From positions 62,001 through 126,000 of the forward strand of contig CAYQXJ010000011.1 of assembly GCA_964421565.1 (NCBI GenBank): DNA of 64,000 bases. Direction: 5' to 3'. Below, in pieces: positions 26,012 to 35,339 of this stretch. Source of the stretch: CAYQXJ01 sp964421565. GTDB lineage: Bacteria > Planctomycetota > Brocadiia > SM23-32. The position numbers and the translations under genes are program-made. The notes under the pieces are model-generated. The model was not told the DNA's origin and did no database searches. It saw nothing but the letters and a program-made list of their open reading frames with translations. Positions within the stretch are counted from its first letter, which is position 1. The number at the start of each line of letters is the position of its first letter.

Positions 26012-27946
26012 GTGGAAGGTGGCCCGAGCGACAGAGCCTGGCCCCTGCTGCTTTTGCTGGTGGCGGCAGTGCTCGTTCCGACGGCGGGGCTGCTCTGGTT
26101 CATGGGCGCGGCCATGCGCAACGAGCGGCTGGCCGTGAAACAGAAGCTGGAACAGGCCTATCGGCCCGCTCTCACCGAAGCAGCGCACGCAGTGCGAAGC
26201 TATTGGGCGGAGCGTCGGTCCGTGTTGGAACGAGCAGTCGATCAGCCGCCTGCACGGGCGTTTGCGACCGTTGTGCGCAGCGGTGCGGCCAGAGCGGCGG
26301 TTGTGCTCGGAGAGTCAGGGCAGGTGCTGTATCCTGCGGCCGAGCCCGACCTTGCTGCGGCGACGCTGCATCCGGCGCTTGCTGAGGCCGCGCGGCTCGA
26401 GTTTGCTCTTGACCAGCCCCGGATAGCCGCCATCGCTTACCGGCAGGTAGCCGAGCGTGCGGGGAGCCCGGACATTCGGGCACAGGCTCTCATGGGCCAG
26501 GCGCGATGCCTGTTGAAGGTGGCTGACACGGCCGAAGCCATCCGGCTGCTCGTGGTCGAGCTACAACAGCCGGACCTTCGCCGCGCCACAGGCACCAACG
26601 GCCGGCTGATCGCCCCAGCGGCGCTGCTCCGCGCACTGCAGGTCATGGAGCCCGGCTATCCCTCGTATCGCCAGACGCTCGACGAGATGGTGCTCCAGCT
26701 CAGGGACTACGACAACTGGCCCATGTCATCGGCAGAGCGGCGCTTCCTGATGCGTCGGGTCCTGGAGATAGCCCCCCAGGTGACTACGTTCGACACGCTT
26801 GAAGCCGAGGAACTGGCCAGTGAGTTCGTGGCCAGGCACCTCGCTGCACCGGAGGGCGCGGGTCTCGCCCCATCCGCAATGCCAGGCACCTGGCAGTTCA
26901 CTATTGCCAACAGTCCGGTGGTGGCGCTGCTGGAGCGCGCCCAAACGCTCCGGGAACTGGAGGCCGCGGTGGCGCAAGCCCTGCCACATCAACTGCATAT
27001 CGCCTTCGTGCGACCCGGCGTTGTGGTTGGGGAGGAGCCGTTTCTGCTGACGACGCTCGACGAGAGCATGCCCGGCTGGCGCCTTGCTGCCTACCTGCGC
27101 GGCGAGGACCCACTTGCAAGCCGGGCCGAGCACCAGGTGGCCACCTACCTGTGGACGGGCCTGCTGCTGGTGGGCCTGGTTGCGGGCACGGTTCTGCTGG
27201 TCGGCCGCGCGGCGTTCCACCAGATGAAGCTGGCGCGGCTGAAGAACGACTTCATCGCGACCGTCACGCACGAGCTGAAGACCCCGCTCTGCTCCATGCG
27301 CGTGCTCGTCGACACGCTGCTCGAAGGGAACTACCGCGACCAGCGACAGGTGCGCGAGTACCTGGAACTAATGGCGCGCGAGAACGAGCGCCTCAGTCGG
27401 CTCATCGACAACTTCCTGAGCTTCTCTCGCATGGAGCGCAATAAACAGGCGTTCAGCTTCCGCCCGGTCGAGCCGCGAGAGTTGGTGGAAGCGGCCGCCG
27501 ACATCGTGCGGGAGCGATTTGAGGCGGTGGGCTGCGCATTCACCGCAGAGGCGAACGGTGAACTCCCCGCCGTCGAGGCGGACCGCGACGCGCTCGTGAC
27601 AGTGCTGCTGAACCTGCTGGACAACGCCTACAAGTACTCTACCGACGACAAGCGGATCGCCCTGCGCGCGTTCGCCGACGATGGGGAGATCTGTTTCCAG
27701 GTGCAGGACAACGGCATCGGCATGCGCCGCCGCGCGGTCCGCAGGGCCTTCGACCGGTTCTATCAGGTGGACCAAAGCCTCTCCCGATCGGTCGGCGGCT
27801 GCGGGCTCGGGCTGAGCATCGTGAAGTTCATCGTCGAGGCTCACGGCGGCTCCGTGGACGTAGAGAGCCGGCCTGGCGAGGGCAGCACCTTCACCGTGCG
27901 CCTGCCGGCCGCGCAAGGGAATGGAGCCCGGAGGGGACGCGGATGA
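26012..27946 (+). CDS. Sensor histidine kinase
   Basis: 644 residues from the GTG at 26012, chosen because GGAGG lies 6 bases upstream; an ATG at 25943, inside the lipoprotein gene, is the alternative. TM1 (about 10-31) and TM2 (about 375-400) enclose an extracytoplasmic sensor of about 340 residues with helical, TPR-like stretches. No HAMP domain is seen. The H-box is THELKTPL with phospho-acceptor H420; N-box NLLDNAYKYS, G1 DNGIGM and G2 GCGLGLSI are intact. It overlaps the response-regulator gene by ATGA, so the two form a cognate pair. The signal is unknown, but the lipoproteins upstream suggest envelope state. Confidence 0.93.
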   Translation: MEGGPSDRAWPLLLLLVAAVLVPTAGLLWFMGAAMRNERLAVKQKLEQAYRPALTEAAHAVRSYWAERRSVLERAVDQPPARAFATVVRSGAARAAVVLGESGQVLYPAAEPDLAAATLHPALAEAARLEFALDQPRIAAIAYRQVAERAGSPDIRAQALMGQARCLLKVADTAEAIRLLVVELQQPDLRRATGTNGRLIAPAALLRALQVMEPGYPSYRQTLDEMVLQLRDYDNWPMSSAERRFLMRRVLEIAPQVTTFDTLEAEELASEFVARHLAAPEGAGLAPSAMPGTWQFTIANSPVVALLERAQTLRELEAAVAQALPHQLHIAFVRPGVVVGEEPFLLTTLDESMPGWRLAAYLRGEDPLASRAEHQVATYLWTGLLLVGLVAGTVLLVGRAAFHQMKLARLKNDFIATVTHELKTPLCSMRVLVDTLLEGNYRDQRQVREYLELMARENERLSRLIDNFLSFSRMERNKQAFSFRPVEPRELVEAAADIVRERFEAVGCAFTAEANGELPAVEADRDALVTVLLNLLDNAYKYSTDDKRIALRAFADDGEICFQVQDNGIGMRRRAVRRAFDRFYQVDQSLSRSVGGCGLGLSIVKFIVEAHGGSVDVESRPGEGSTFTVRLPAAQGNGARRGRG

Positions 27947-28677
27947 GCGGCGAGACCATACTGATCGTTGAAGACGACCCAACGTTGCTGCGCGCACTGA
28001 AGGATAACTTCGACTTTAAGGGCTATCACGTGATCACGGCCGCCGACGGCGAGGCCGGCCTCAACAACGCGCTCGACTGCCGGCCTGAGCTGATCGTGCT
28101 CGACATCATGCTGCCGAAGGTGAACGGTTACGAGGTGTGCCGACTGCTGAGGCAGGAGGGCCTGGACGTTCCGATCATCATGCTGACGGCCAAGGACGCG
28201 GAGTCCGACGTGGTGCTTGGGCTGGAGATCGGCGCCGACGACTACGTCACTAAGCCCTTCAGCATCCGAGAGCTGCTGGCCAGAGCGCACGCTTTTCTGC
28301 GCAGGCGCTCGGAGGAGGCGGACCACACATACCGCTTCGGCCCTTACGAGCTGCGCACGGACGCCCACTTGCTGACGCGCGACGGCGAGGAAGTGCCCCT
28401 CACGCCGAAGGAGTACGGTTTGTTGGAGCTGCTGGTCAGGCGTGCCGGTAAGGCCCTCTCGCGGGAGGAGATACTCGACGAAGTATGGGGACGCACCGTG
28501 TTCGTCAGCCCGCGCAGCGTAGACCGTTGCGTGACTACGCTGCGTGATAAGATAGAACCCATACCCGCTGAGCCCACGTATATACACACCATCCGCGGCG
28601 TCGGCTACCGGTTCCAGATGCCTCCGCAGACGGGGCCGGCGGCCCCTGCGGGTGAAGCCTTGCCCGTCGTTCCGTGA
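27943..28677 (+). CDS. OmpR/PhoB-family response regulator
   Basis: 244 residues: a receiver domain with the acidic pocket EDDP, phospho-acceptor Asp in LIVLDIMLP, the Thr of MLTAKD and the Lys of DDYVTKPFS, followed by a winged-helix DNA-binding domain (LTPKEYGLLELLVRRAG and RSVDRCVTTLRDKI). Its start overlaps the kinase stop (ATGA). It is probably phosphorylated by that kinase and acts as a transcription factor. A short Pro/Ala tail follows the winged helix. Confidence 0.95.
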   Translation: MSGETILIVEDDPTLLRALKDNFDFKGYHVITAADGEAGLNNALDCRPELIVLDIMLPKVNGYEVCRLLRQEGLDVPIIMLTAKDAESDVVLGLEIGADDYVTKPFSIRELLARAHAFLRRRSEEADHTYRFGPYELRTDAHLLTRDGEEVPLTPKEYGLLELLVRRAGKALSREEILDEVWGRTVFVSPRSVDRCVTTLRDKIEPIPAEPTYIHTIRGVGYRFQMPPQTGPAAPAGEALPVVP

Positions 28678-28700
28678 CGGGCCTCCATCGCCCGGTTTTT
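28678..28700 (+). terminator. Terminator after the response regulator
   Basis: CGGGC (28678-28682) pairs with GCCCG (28690-28694), followed by GTTTTT. The T-run overlaps the -35 box of the next promoter. Confidence 0.6.
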
Positions 28701-28727
28701 GACAAGAAGGTCGTGTATCGGTATGCT
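28699..28727 (+). promoter_or_regulatory. Promoter of the small membrane-protein gene
   Basis: TTGACA (28699-28704), a 17-base spacer and TATGCT (28722-28727). It probably also drives the Nudix and purM genes that follow closely. Confidence 0.65.
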
Positions 28728-28768
28728 ACGGCGGCCGGTGCTTCCTGGCTTGGGCAGGAGGATGGGCA

Positions 28769-29173
28769 GTGCAGCTAAGGCGGGGAACGTGCCAGATTCT
28801 CGGGGTGTTCAGCTTCTGGCCGGCCGTCTACACGATCGCCTTTACTGTGTACTGCGTGATGAGACCGCCGATCGGCACCGGCTTGAGCAACGAGTGGCAG
28901 TTGGTGGCCCTGGGCATGCAGCTCCTGCATGTGTTCACCATACTGCTGCTGTGTGGGCTGGCGGCTGTCTACTTCGTGTTCCTATACCGGACCGACTTGA
29001 TCGACGTGCGGCGCAAGATCTACTGGGCAGCGGCGCTCGTGTTGCTCTGCCCCGCCGCGATGCCCGTCTTCCACCACCGTTTCTTTGCGCCGGCCGTGAC
29101 GGCAGGTTTCGTGCGCCCGGTTTTCGAGGTCGACGCCGACGCGGAAGTGGTGGATGTCATAGATGTTGAGTAG
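28769..29173 (+). CDS. Small polytopic membrane protein, unknown
   Basis: 134 residues starting with GTG (AGGAGG 7 bases upstream). Three membrane helices: about 10-32, 46-70 and 83-100. The acidic tail VFEVDADAEVVDVIDVE is cytoplasmic or periplasmic and could bind metal. I do not recognise the family. It precedes the Nudix gene by 43 bases and shares a promoter with it. Confidence 0.75.
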   Translation: MQLRRGTCQILGVFSFWPAVYTIAFTVYCVMRPPIGTGLSNEWQLVALGMQLLHVFTILLLCGLAAVYFVFLYRTDLIDVRRKIYWAAALVLLCPAAMPVFHHRFFAPAVTAGFVRPVFEVDADAEVVDVIDVE

Positions 29174-29216
29174 CCCCTCCCCGGGCAACCATCTTTTCCG
29201 CACACTGGGGGTAGCC

Positions 29217-29687
29217 ATGTGCTCGCTGCGCAACTCAGCGAAGGCAGTCATCGTTCACAACCATCAGTTGCTGGTCACGGCGAACCGCGGCCCAGATGAC
29301 GACGTTTTCTACCTGCTGCCGGGGGGTGGCCAGCGTTTCGGAGAGACGCTGGCAGACGCGCTGATGCGGGAGTGTGGCGAGGAGCTTGGCGTTGCGGTAG
29401 AGCCCCGCGAGCTGCTGTGGGTGCGCGAGTACATCGGGCGCAACCACGAGTTCGCCGTGCACGATGGTGATGCCCACCAGATCGAGTTTATGTTTCGGTG
29501 CACGATCGACGACCATAGGGCCCTCGGCGACGGGCATCTGCCGGACGTATACCAGATCGGGCATGAGTGGCTGCCCCTTTCGGAGTTGGCCGACCACCCC
29601 TTCTGGCCGCGTGCGCTTGCCGGACCGCTGAGCTCCCTGACGGAGCAGCCACTTTGCGGCCCCGTCTACCTCGGTGACGTCAACTGA
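29217..29687 (+). CDS. Nudix hydrolase
   Basis: 156 residues from the ATG at 29217 (GGGGG 5 bases upstream). The Nudix box is complete: G-x5-E-x7-R-E-x2-E-E-x-G within GGGQRFGETLADALMRE and the following CGEELGV. These enzymes hydrolyse nucleoside diphosphates linked to another moiety; the substrate cannot be told. It lies 11 bases before purM, so a nucleotide-pool-cleaning role is plausible. Confidence 0.93.
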   Translation: MCSLRNSAKAVIVHNHQLLVTANRGPDDDVFYLLPGGGQRFGETLADALMRECGEELGVAVEPRELLWVREYIGRNHEFAVHDGDAHQIEFMFRCTIDDHRALGDGHLPDVYQIGHEWLPLSELADHPFWPRALAGPLSSLTEQPLCGPVYLGDVN

Positions 29688-29698
29688 CAGGGACCTCC

Positions 29699-30754
29699 AT
29701 GGCGAAGCGTGGCGAGCAACCGAACCCCCAGAGTTACAAGCAAGCCGGTGTGGACGTAGAAGCCGCCGACGCCATGAAGCACTCCATGGCCGATGATTTG
29801 GAGACGGCGGATCCGCGCGTGATGAACCGGCTCGGCCCGTTTGCATCGCTCTTTGATGCCCGGTTTCCGCAGTACGAACACCCGGTGCTTGTGCTAAAGC
29901 ATGAGGAGCCCGGCTCCAAGCAGAAGCTCGCGCTCAAGCACGGGCGGGTGGAGTCGATTTGCCGCGACCTCATCCATCATCTGATCAATGACATCGCCGT
30001 CATGGGGGCGCATCCGCTCGCGGTGCTCGACACGGTGATCTGTGGCAGGCTGGACCCGGCCACCGTCCGGACCATGGTGCGCGCCATGGGCACCGCATGC
30101 AGGCAGCAGGGCTGCACGCTGGTCGGCGGTGAGACCAGCGAACAACCCGGCGTGCTCAATGCCGGAACGTACGTGCTGACGGCTGGCGTTGTGGGCGTGG
30201 TTGAGCGGCGCCACATAGTCGACGGATCACGCATTCAAGATGGCGACCAAGTGCTTGCCGTCGCCTCCAACGGTCTGCACACGAACGGCTACTCGCTGGT
30301 TCGTGCCCTGCTGGAGCGTGAACCGAAGCTGGCAGACCGTCGCGTGGACGGCGAGCGCATGCTCGAAGTGCTGCTGCGCCCGCATCTTTGCTACTACCAT
30401 GCGCTCAGGGGTATCTATCAGGAGCCTGGTCTGCACGGGATGGCCCACGTCACGGGCGGTGGCATCGCGGGCAATCTGAAGCGCATCATGCCTGACGGGC
30501 TGCAGGCCGACATTGCACTCGGTCGCCTGCGCGTCCTTCCGGTCTTCCGGGCGATACGTGAGGCGGGTGCACTGGATGACGGCGAGATGCTGCGGACTTT
30601 CAACATGGGTGTGGGGCTCTGTCTCGTGGTGGCGCCCTGCGCCGTCGCAGCTATTCGGGAGCACCTGTTAGATCGCGGCTCTCCCTGCTATGCTATAGGT
30701 TGTATAGCGGCGGGCGATCAGCCCGTGCGTGTGCGCGGGCGGGTGTGCTGGTAA
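29699..30754 (+). CDS. purM: Phosphoribosylformylglycinamidine cyclo-ligase
   Basis: 351 residues; forms aminoimidazole ribotide (AIR) in purine synthesis. The start SYKQAGVDVEAADAM, the metal/ATP loop NDIAVMGAHPLAVLDTVICG, GGETSEQPG, SNGLHTNGYSLVR and HVTGGGIAGNL are PurM hallmarks. It is separated from other pur genes here. Length agrees with the family (about 345). An ATP-dependent cytoplasmic dimer in known cases. Confidence 0.96.
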   Translation: MAKRGEQPNPQSYKQAGVDVEAADAMKHSMADDLETADPRVMNRLGPFASLFDARFPQYEHPVLVLKHEEPGSKQKLALKHGRVESICRDLIHHLINDIAVMGAHPLAVLDTVICGRLDPATVRTMVRAMGTACRQQGCTLVGGETSEQPGVLNAGTYVLTAGVVGVVERRHIVDGSRIQDGDQVLAVASNGLHTNGYSLVRALLEREPKLADRRVDGERMLEVLLRPHLCYYHALRGIYQEPGLHGMAHVTGGGIAGNLKRIMPDGLQADIALGRLRVLPVFRAIREAGALDDGEMLRTFNMGVGLCLVVAPCAVAAIREHLLDRGSPCYAIGCIAAGDQPVRVRGRVCW

Positions 30755-30776
30755 TACTGGGGGAGGAAGACAGGCT

Positions 30777-31364
30777 ATGGCGGATACAGAAAGGGGCGGC
30801 CAAGGGCGGCCGCAACGTTGGATCACGGCGCTTCTGCTAACTTTGGTAATCGCCGGTACGGGCTGGATGGTTCTACGCTCTGCGGTCGGTCCTGTCGACA
30901 GGCCGCAGCTTGAGAAGGGAAACTTCGGCCAGATGCCTTACGACTGGAGCGTCGCTACGCTTGACGGCGGCGAGATGCGCGTCTCGGCCCTCAAAGGGCG
31001 TCCGATCTTCCTGAACGTCTGGGCGCACTGGTGCCCGCCATGCGTGGCTGAACTGCCGAGCATAGTTCGCCTGCGCCAGGAACTGGCGGATACCGATGTT
31101 GCCTTCCTTCTCACGTTCATGGACAGTGCAGCCGAAACGCGCGCCTTTATGGCAGAGCAGGGCCTGGACATACCTGTGCACCAACCCAAGCCAATGCCCG
31201 GCGCGCTGATGCCGGAGGCCATACCCACGACGTATATCATCGCGCGCGACGGCACCATTGTGCTGGAGCACACGGGTGCGGCTGAGTGGGATGCGCCCAC
31301 CGTCGTCGAGTTCCTGCGCGGGCTCGCCGCCGAACCGAAGCCGGCGGAGGGCGCAGGCGGATGA
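30777..31364 (+). CDS. TlpA-like membrane-anchored thioredoxin
   Basis: 195 residues from the ATG at 30777 (GGGAGGA upstream). One N-terminal membrane helix (about 17-36) anchors a thioredoxin-fold domain with the redox pair in HWCPPC and the cis-Pro segment EAIPTTYIIARDG. Such proteins reduce periplasmic disulfides, for example in cytochrome c maturation. The gene overlaps the methyltransferase downstream by ATGA. No cytochrome genes are nearby, so the client is unknown. Confidence 0.92.
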   Translation: MADTERGGQGRPQRWITALLLTLVIAGTGWMVLRSAVGPVDRPQLEKGNFGQMPYDWSVATLDGGEMRVSALKGRPIFLNVWAHWCPPCVAELPSIVRLRQELADTDVAFLLTFMDSAAETRAFMAEQGLDIPVHQPKPMPGALMPEAIPTTYIIARDGTIVLEHTGAAEWDAPTVVEFLRGLAAEPKPAEGAGG

Positions 31365-32206
31365 GCCGATACGATCCCGTATGGGTGCGCAGCCACTACG
31401 ACGCCTACGGGGTGAAGGAGTGGGAGCGTTGGGACCTGAGCCCCGTGGAGCAGGTAAAGTTCCGCGTCCATGTGCACTATCTGGAGCGCTTCCTTCGGCC
31501 CGAAATGCGCGTTCTGGAGGCGGGAGCCGGCGCCGGCAGGTTCACGCGCGAACTCCATCGCCTCGGCTGCCGGACGACCGTGGCGGACATATCGCCGGTC
31601 CAGCTTGAGCTGAACCGCCGGAACGCCGACGAGCACGGCTACGCGGACGGTGTTGAGCAGTGGGTCGAGTGCGATATCTGCGACCTGTCGGAGGAGTTTT
31701 CCGACGCCGAGTTCGACGCCGTCGTCTGCTACGGAGGTCCGCTCAGCTACCTCTTCGAGCGCGCCAGTGACGGCCTGCGCGAGCTGCTCAGCGTCACTCG
31801 CCCCGGCGGCCCGGTCCTGCTTAGTGTCATGAGCTTGTGGGTGACGGTTCACAGCGCCCTGTCCTCCGTGTTCGAAATCGCGCTGCCCGTCAACCGCTGC
31901 ATCGTGCGTTCGGGAGACCTTACGCCGGAGAGCGACGGCGGCAGCTCCCACTACTGCCACATGTTCCGCGCGGACGAGCTGGCGGACCTGATCGCTTCGT
32001 GTGGGGCTGAGCAGCGCGCCATGTCGGCGAGCAACTGCCTCTCAACCAGTTGGGCGGAGGACCTGGAGACCGTTCGCGATGACTCGGAGCGCTGGGGCTA
32101 CCTGCTCGAACTCGAACTCGAGGCCTGCCGCCAGCTCGGCTGTCTCGACATGGGCACGCACCTGATCGCCGTGGCCGCTTGCCCGGACCTTCAACCGGGA
32201 GGATGA
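31361..32206 (+). CDS. SAM-dependent methyltransferase
   Basis: 281 residues, class I Rossmann methyltransferase: motif I is VLEAGAGAGRFTREL, motif II TVADISPVQL, and motif IV DAVVCYGGPLSYLF. The substrate is unknown. The ATG at 31361 overlaps the thioredoxin stop, so the genes are coupled; a longer in-frame start at 31286 would overlap it more and is rejected. The CorA gene follows after 3 bases. Confidence 0.93.
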   Translation: MSRYDPVWVRSHYDAYGVKEWERWDLSPVEQVKFRVHVHYLERFLRPEMRVLEAGAGAGRFTRELHRLGCRTTVADISPVQLELNRRNADEHGYADGVEQWVECDICDLSEEFSDAEFDAVVCYGGPLSYLFERASDGLRELLSVTRPGGPVLLSVMSLWVTVHSALSSVFEIALPVNRCIVRSGDLTPESDGGSSHYCHMFRADELADLIASCGAEQRAMSASNCLSTSWAEDLETVRDDSERWGYLLELELEACRQLGCLDMGTHLIAVAACPDLQPGG

Positions 32207-32209
32207 CTC

Positions 32210-33277
32210 GTGGAGCCGTTGCATAGCATACGCCGCGGGAAGGAGATCGGCCTGCCGCCGGGGACGCCCGTCTACACCGGTAAGCGCAAGGAAGAACCCG
32301 TGCGCCTCACCGTCATCGATTACGATGAAGAGCACTTCGAAGAGAGCGAGATCAACCGGCCGCAGGAATGCGCAACGTTCCGCGACAGGCCGACCGTCAC
32401 CTGGATCAACGTGGACGGGGTGCATCAAGTAGAGGTGATAGAGAAGGTGGGTGACGTATTTGGTCTGCATCCGCTGATCATCGAAGACATCGCCAACACC
32501 GGCCAGCGTCCGAAGCTGGAGGAGTACGAAGGCTGTCTATACGTCGTGATCAAGATGTTCAGCGAACACGAGGGCGGCGATGGGCTCGGGGCAGAGCAGG
32601 TGAGCCTGATCCTGGGGCGCAACTTCGTGATATCCTTCCAGGAGCGGCGCGGAGACGTGTTCGAAATCGTGCGGGAGCGCATCCGCAACGCCAAGGGGCG
32701 CATACGTGCCATGGGTGCCGACTACCTGCTGTACGCCCTCATCGATGCCACCGTGGACGGCTACTTCGTGACTATGGAGACAATGGGCGAGGAGCTGGAG
32801 GAGATCGAAGAGCGACTGCTATCCGAACCCAACAGGCAGCATGCGGCCCGCATCCACTCTCTGAAGCGCGAGCTGATCTACCTGCGCAAGGCCATCTGGC
32901 CGCTCCGGGAGGTCATCAACGGGCTCATGCGAGAGGGCACGGCGCTCGTCACGGAGCCAACGGTGCCATACCTGCGCGACGTCTATGATCACAGCATCCA
33001 GATGATGGATACCGTCGAGTCCTCGCGCGACGTGCTCAGCGGCCTTCTGGACATCTATCTGACCAGCATCAGCAACCGGATGAATGAGGTGATGAAGGTG
33101 CTGACCATCATCGCCACGCTCTTCATTCCTCTCACGTTCATTGCCGGACTCTACGGGATGAACTTCCGGTACATGCCGGAGCTCGAATGGCGTTGGGGTT
33201 ACCCTGCAGTGCTGCTCGTGATGCTCGCCATCGTGGTGTGGATGCTCTTCTACTTCCGCCGAAAGGGCTGGCTTTAG
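32210..33277 (+). CDS. corA: CorA-type Mg2+/Co2+ transporter
   Basis: 355 residues starting with GTG (GGGAGG 8 bases upstream). The large cytoplasmic domain (IEDIANTGQRPKLEEY, PLREVINGLMREG) is followed by two C-terminal helices, with the ion-selectivity motif YGMNF between them. The family forms a pentameric, Mg2+-gated channel in the inner membrane. Length is typical. It closes the cluster thioredoxin-methyltransferase-corA. Confidence 0.95.
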   Translation: MEPLHSIRRGKEIGLPPGTPVYTGKRKEEPVRLTVIDYDEEHFEESEINRPQECATFRDRPTVTWINVDGVHQVEVIEKVGDVFGLHPLIIEDIANTGQRPKLEEYEGCLYVVIKMFSEHEGGDGLGAEQVSLILGRNFVISFQERRGDVFEIVRERIRNAKGRIRAMGADYLLYALIDATVDGYFVTMETMGEELEEIEERLLSEPNRQHAARIHSLKRELIYLRKAIWPLREVINGLMREGTALVTEPTVPYLRDVYDHSIQMMDTVESSRDVLSGLLDIYLTSISNRMNEVMKVLTIIATLFIPLTFIAGLYGMNFRYMPELEWRWGYPAVLLVMLAIVVWMLFYFRRKGWL

Positions 33278-33486
33278 GCGCGAAGTGTGTGCCATGAGAC
33301 GGCGTGCCTTCACCGCCTGGGTGTATGCGCCATGCCAGGCAGTGGTGAAGGATGCCGCCTCGGTCCGGGTCGGGGCCCGCAACCCCCACTCGGCTTCTGA
33401 GCCATGATTGTTCGGTTCGACCGGCCAGGCTAATGGCTGCGGGGGAGTTACGTGCGCGTCAGACACGCCGGTGCCCCCACGCATGG

Positions 33487-33663
33487 CTAAGAGCAGGCCG
33501 ACGAGACCAATCTACGGGAACATCGCCCCGCCACATACGCACCGCTGACCCAGTGCAAAACGTCGATCTGCAGGGCCCAAACACCCGCCTGGCGCAGCGC
33601 GAACACCAGGAGTAGGAGCCCCAGGAGCCTCACGGCCAGTTCGGACCGATCTTGCTGCGTCAT
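33487..33663 (-). CDS. Small single-helix membrane protein
   Basis: 58 residues, found inside a much longer chance frame. The ATG at 33663 has a near-perfect ribosome site, AGGAGG, 7 bases upstream. One membrane helix spans about residues 9-30 (SELAVRLLGLLLLVFALRQA), with a short basic C-terminus (GRCSRRLVSS). It is divergent from the alpha/beta hydrolase. Family unknown. The 209 bases to its right-hand side neighbour corA (33278-33486) hold nothing I can support. Confidence 0.6.
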   Translation of the reverse strand: MTQQDRSELAVRLLGLLLLVFALRQAGVWALQIDVLHWVSGAYVAGRCSRRLVSSACS

Positions 33664-33709
33664 CGCGCTACCTCCTGCTCGTGCTTCAGGGGCATTTGCA
33701 CCCCTTCCT

Positions 33710-33737
33710 CTGACGCTCCCTTGGGGCAGTTTATACT
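33710..33737 (+). promoter_or_regulatory. Possible promoter of the alpha/beta hydrolase
   Basis: CTGACG (33710-33715), a 16-base spacer and TATACT (33732-33737), giving a leader of about 140 bases. Confidence 0.45.
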
Positions 33738-33883
33738 GCCCTGCTTGCGTGTCACGCGACTCGGAGGCGGCACCGACGACAGCCGGCGGCACTGCCATGG
33801 ACCTTCCCTTGCGGCGACCTCTGATGCTAAGATTGCGGTTGGAACTCGATGGTGTGCGCTTGCATTGCCGCAGGGAGAGGGGC

Positions 33884-35227
33884 ATGAGAAGCTTTGCGCT
33901 TGCGTTGGCCGTGATCTTCGCGCTCTGGCCGGCTGCATTCGCCGAGGCGGGGAGAGGGGAGGAGGCAGCGCGGAGGGCGGAGGCGTTCGTGGATACGCTC
34001 GTCGACAGTCGGTTCGAGGAGGCAGCGGCTGAATTCGACGAGCGCATGACGGATGCGATGCCGCCCGCAAAGCTACAGCAGGTCTGGTCATCGCTGGTGG
34101 GGCAAGCCGGTGCCTTCCAAGAACGCGTCGTCTCAAGGACCGAGAAGGCGAGCGGCTTCCAGATGGGCATCGTCACTTGCCGGTTTGAGCGTGCCGTGCT
34201 CGACGTGAAGGTCGTCTACAACGCCGATGGCAGAGTCGGCGGGCTCTGGTTCGCGCCGGGCCACTTACCGGAGGACGAAGCGCCACCTTACGTGCAGAAG
34301 GGGGCGTTCGACGAGGTCGCGACGGAAGTCTCGGGCGCCGAGGAGCCGCCTTTGCCCGGCACGCTGTCACTGCCCAATACCGGCGCACTGGTCGCGGCCG
34401 TTGTGCTGGTGCACGGTTCCGGCCCGCACGATCGTGACGAGACGGTCGGGGCGAACAAGCCCTTCCGCGATCTGGCATGGGGGCTGGCGAGCCGCGGCAT
34501 AGCCGTGCTGCGATACGAGAAGCGAACGATGGTGGATCCGGGCCGGTTCCCCTCGACGGGACTTTTCACCGTGCAGGAAGAGGTGGTCGAGGACGTCTTG
34601 GCCGCCGTCGCCCTGTTGCAGCAGCGTGATAGGGTAGAGCCCGCGCGAGTGTTCGTGCTGGGTCACAGCCTCGGTGGCACGCTGGTGCCGCGCATTGCGG
34701 AGCAGATCCCCTCCGCCGCCGGCTTTATCGTGCTTGCAGGTTCGCCACGGCCGCTCGACGAGGTACTGCGCGATCAGGTGGAGCACCTGCAATCTCTGGC
34801 ACCCGACGGTGGCGAAGCCGCTGCCCTGGCCAGCGTCCGGGCGCAGGCGGAGCAGCTCCGCGCACTGCGGCAGTCCGGCGACTACGAGGGCAGGGCGGTG
34901 ATGGGCGTGCCCGGCTGCTACCTGCGCGACCTGAACGGCTACGATCCCGCGAAAGTGGCGAGTTCCATGGAACGGCCCCTCTTGATCCTGCACGGCGGAC
35001 GAGACTACCAGGTGACGCAGGAGGACTTTCGTCGCTGGAGGCAGGCGTTGCAGGACAAGGCCAACGCAGAGCTCAAGCTTTACCCGGCACTGAACCACTT
35101 GTTCATCCCCGGTGAAGGGCCGAGCAGACCGGCCGAGTACCTGCAGCCCGGCCATGTCGCTGAGGAAGTGGTGAGCGACATCGCCGACTGGATCGAGCGC
35201 GCGAGCGCCAACGCGGTCGAGGGGTAA
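33884..35227 (+). CDS. Exported DUF3887-alpha/beta hydrolase fusion
   Basis: 447 residues from the ATG at 33884, which begins a clean signal peptide (RSFALALAVIFALWPAAFAEA). A DUF3887-like domain (about 28-125, EAFVDTLVDSRFEEAAAEFD) precedes an alpha/beta hydrolase with oxyanion strand VLVHGSGPHDRDE, nucleophile elbow GHSLGG and a C-terminal His in NHLFIPGEG. This pairing is seen in secreted esterases and peptidases of the dienelactone-hydrolase type. The substrate is unknown. The open frame extends to 33749, but that would bury the signal peptide. Confidence 0.9.
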   Translation: MRSFALALAVIFALWPAAFAEAGRGEEAARRAEAFVDTLVDSRFEEAAAEFDERMTDAMPPAKLQQVWSSLVGQAGAFQERVVSRTEKASGFQMGIVTCRFERAVLDVKVVYNADGRVGGLWFAPGHLPEDEAPPYVQKGAFDEVATEVSGAEEPPLPGTLSLPNTGALVAAVVLVHGSGPHDRDETVGANKPFRDLAWGLASRGIAVLRYEKRTMVDPGRFPSTGLFTVQEEVVEDVLAAVALLQQRDRVEPARVFVLGHSLGGTLVPRIAEQIPSAAGFIVLAGSPRPLDEVLRDQVEHLQSLAPDGGEAAALASVRAQAEQLRALRQSGDYEGRAVMGVPGCYLRDLNGYDPAKVASSMERPLLILHGGRDYQVTQEDFRRWRQALQDKANAELKLYPALNHLFIPGEGPSRPAEYLQPGHVAEEVVSDIADWIERASANAVEG

Positions 35228-35302
35228 GCGGGGCGCGGCGCCGGACCTCGACATTCGTGCGGACCCCGCTCAAGTTCTCCTGGCCCTTCCCGGCCACTTT
35301 CA

Positions 35303-35330
35303 TTGACATATATCAATATGCTGATATAAT
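35303..35330 (+). promoter_or_regulatory. ArsR-gene promoter with overlapping inverted-repeat operator
   Basis: TTGACA (35303-35308), a 16-base spacer and TATAAT (35325-35330). An inverted repeat, ATATCA (35310-35315) and TGATAT (35322-35327), occupies the spacer and overlaps the -10 box, as expected for autorepression by the ArsR-type protein. Transcription would begin around 35337, only about 3 bases before the ATG. Confidence 0.75.
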
Positions 35331-35339
35331 CAGGGCGAT

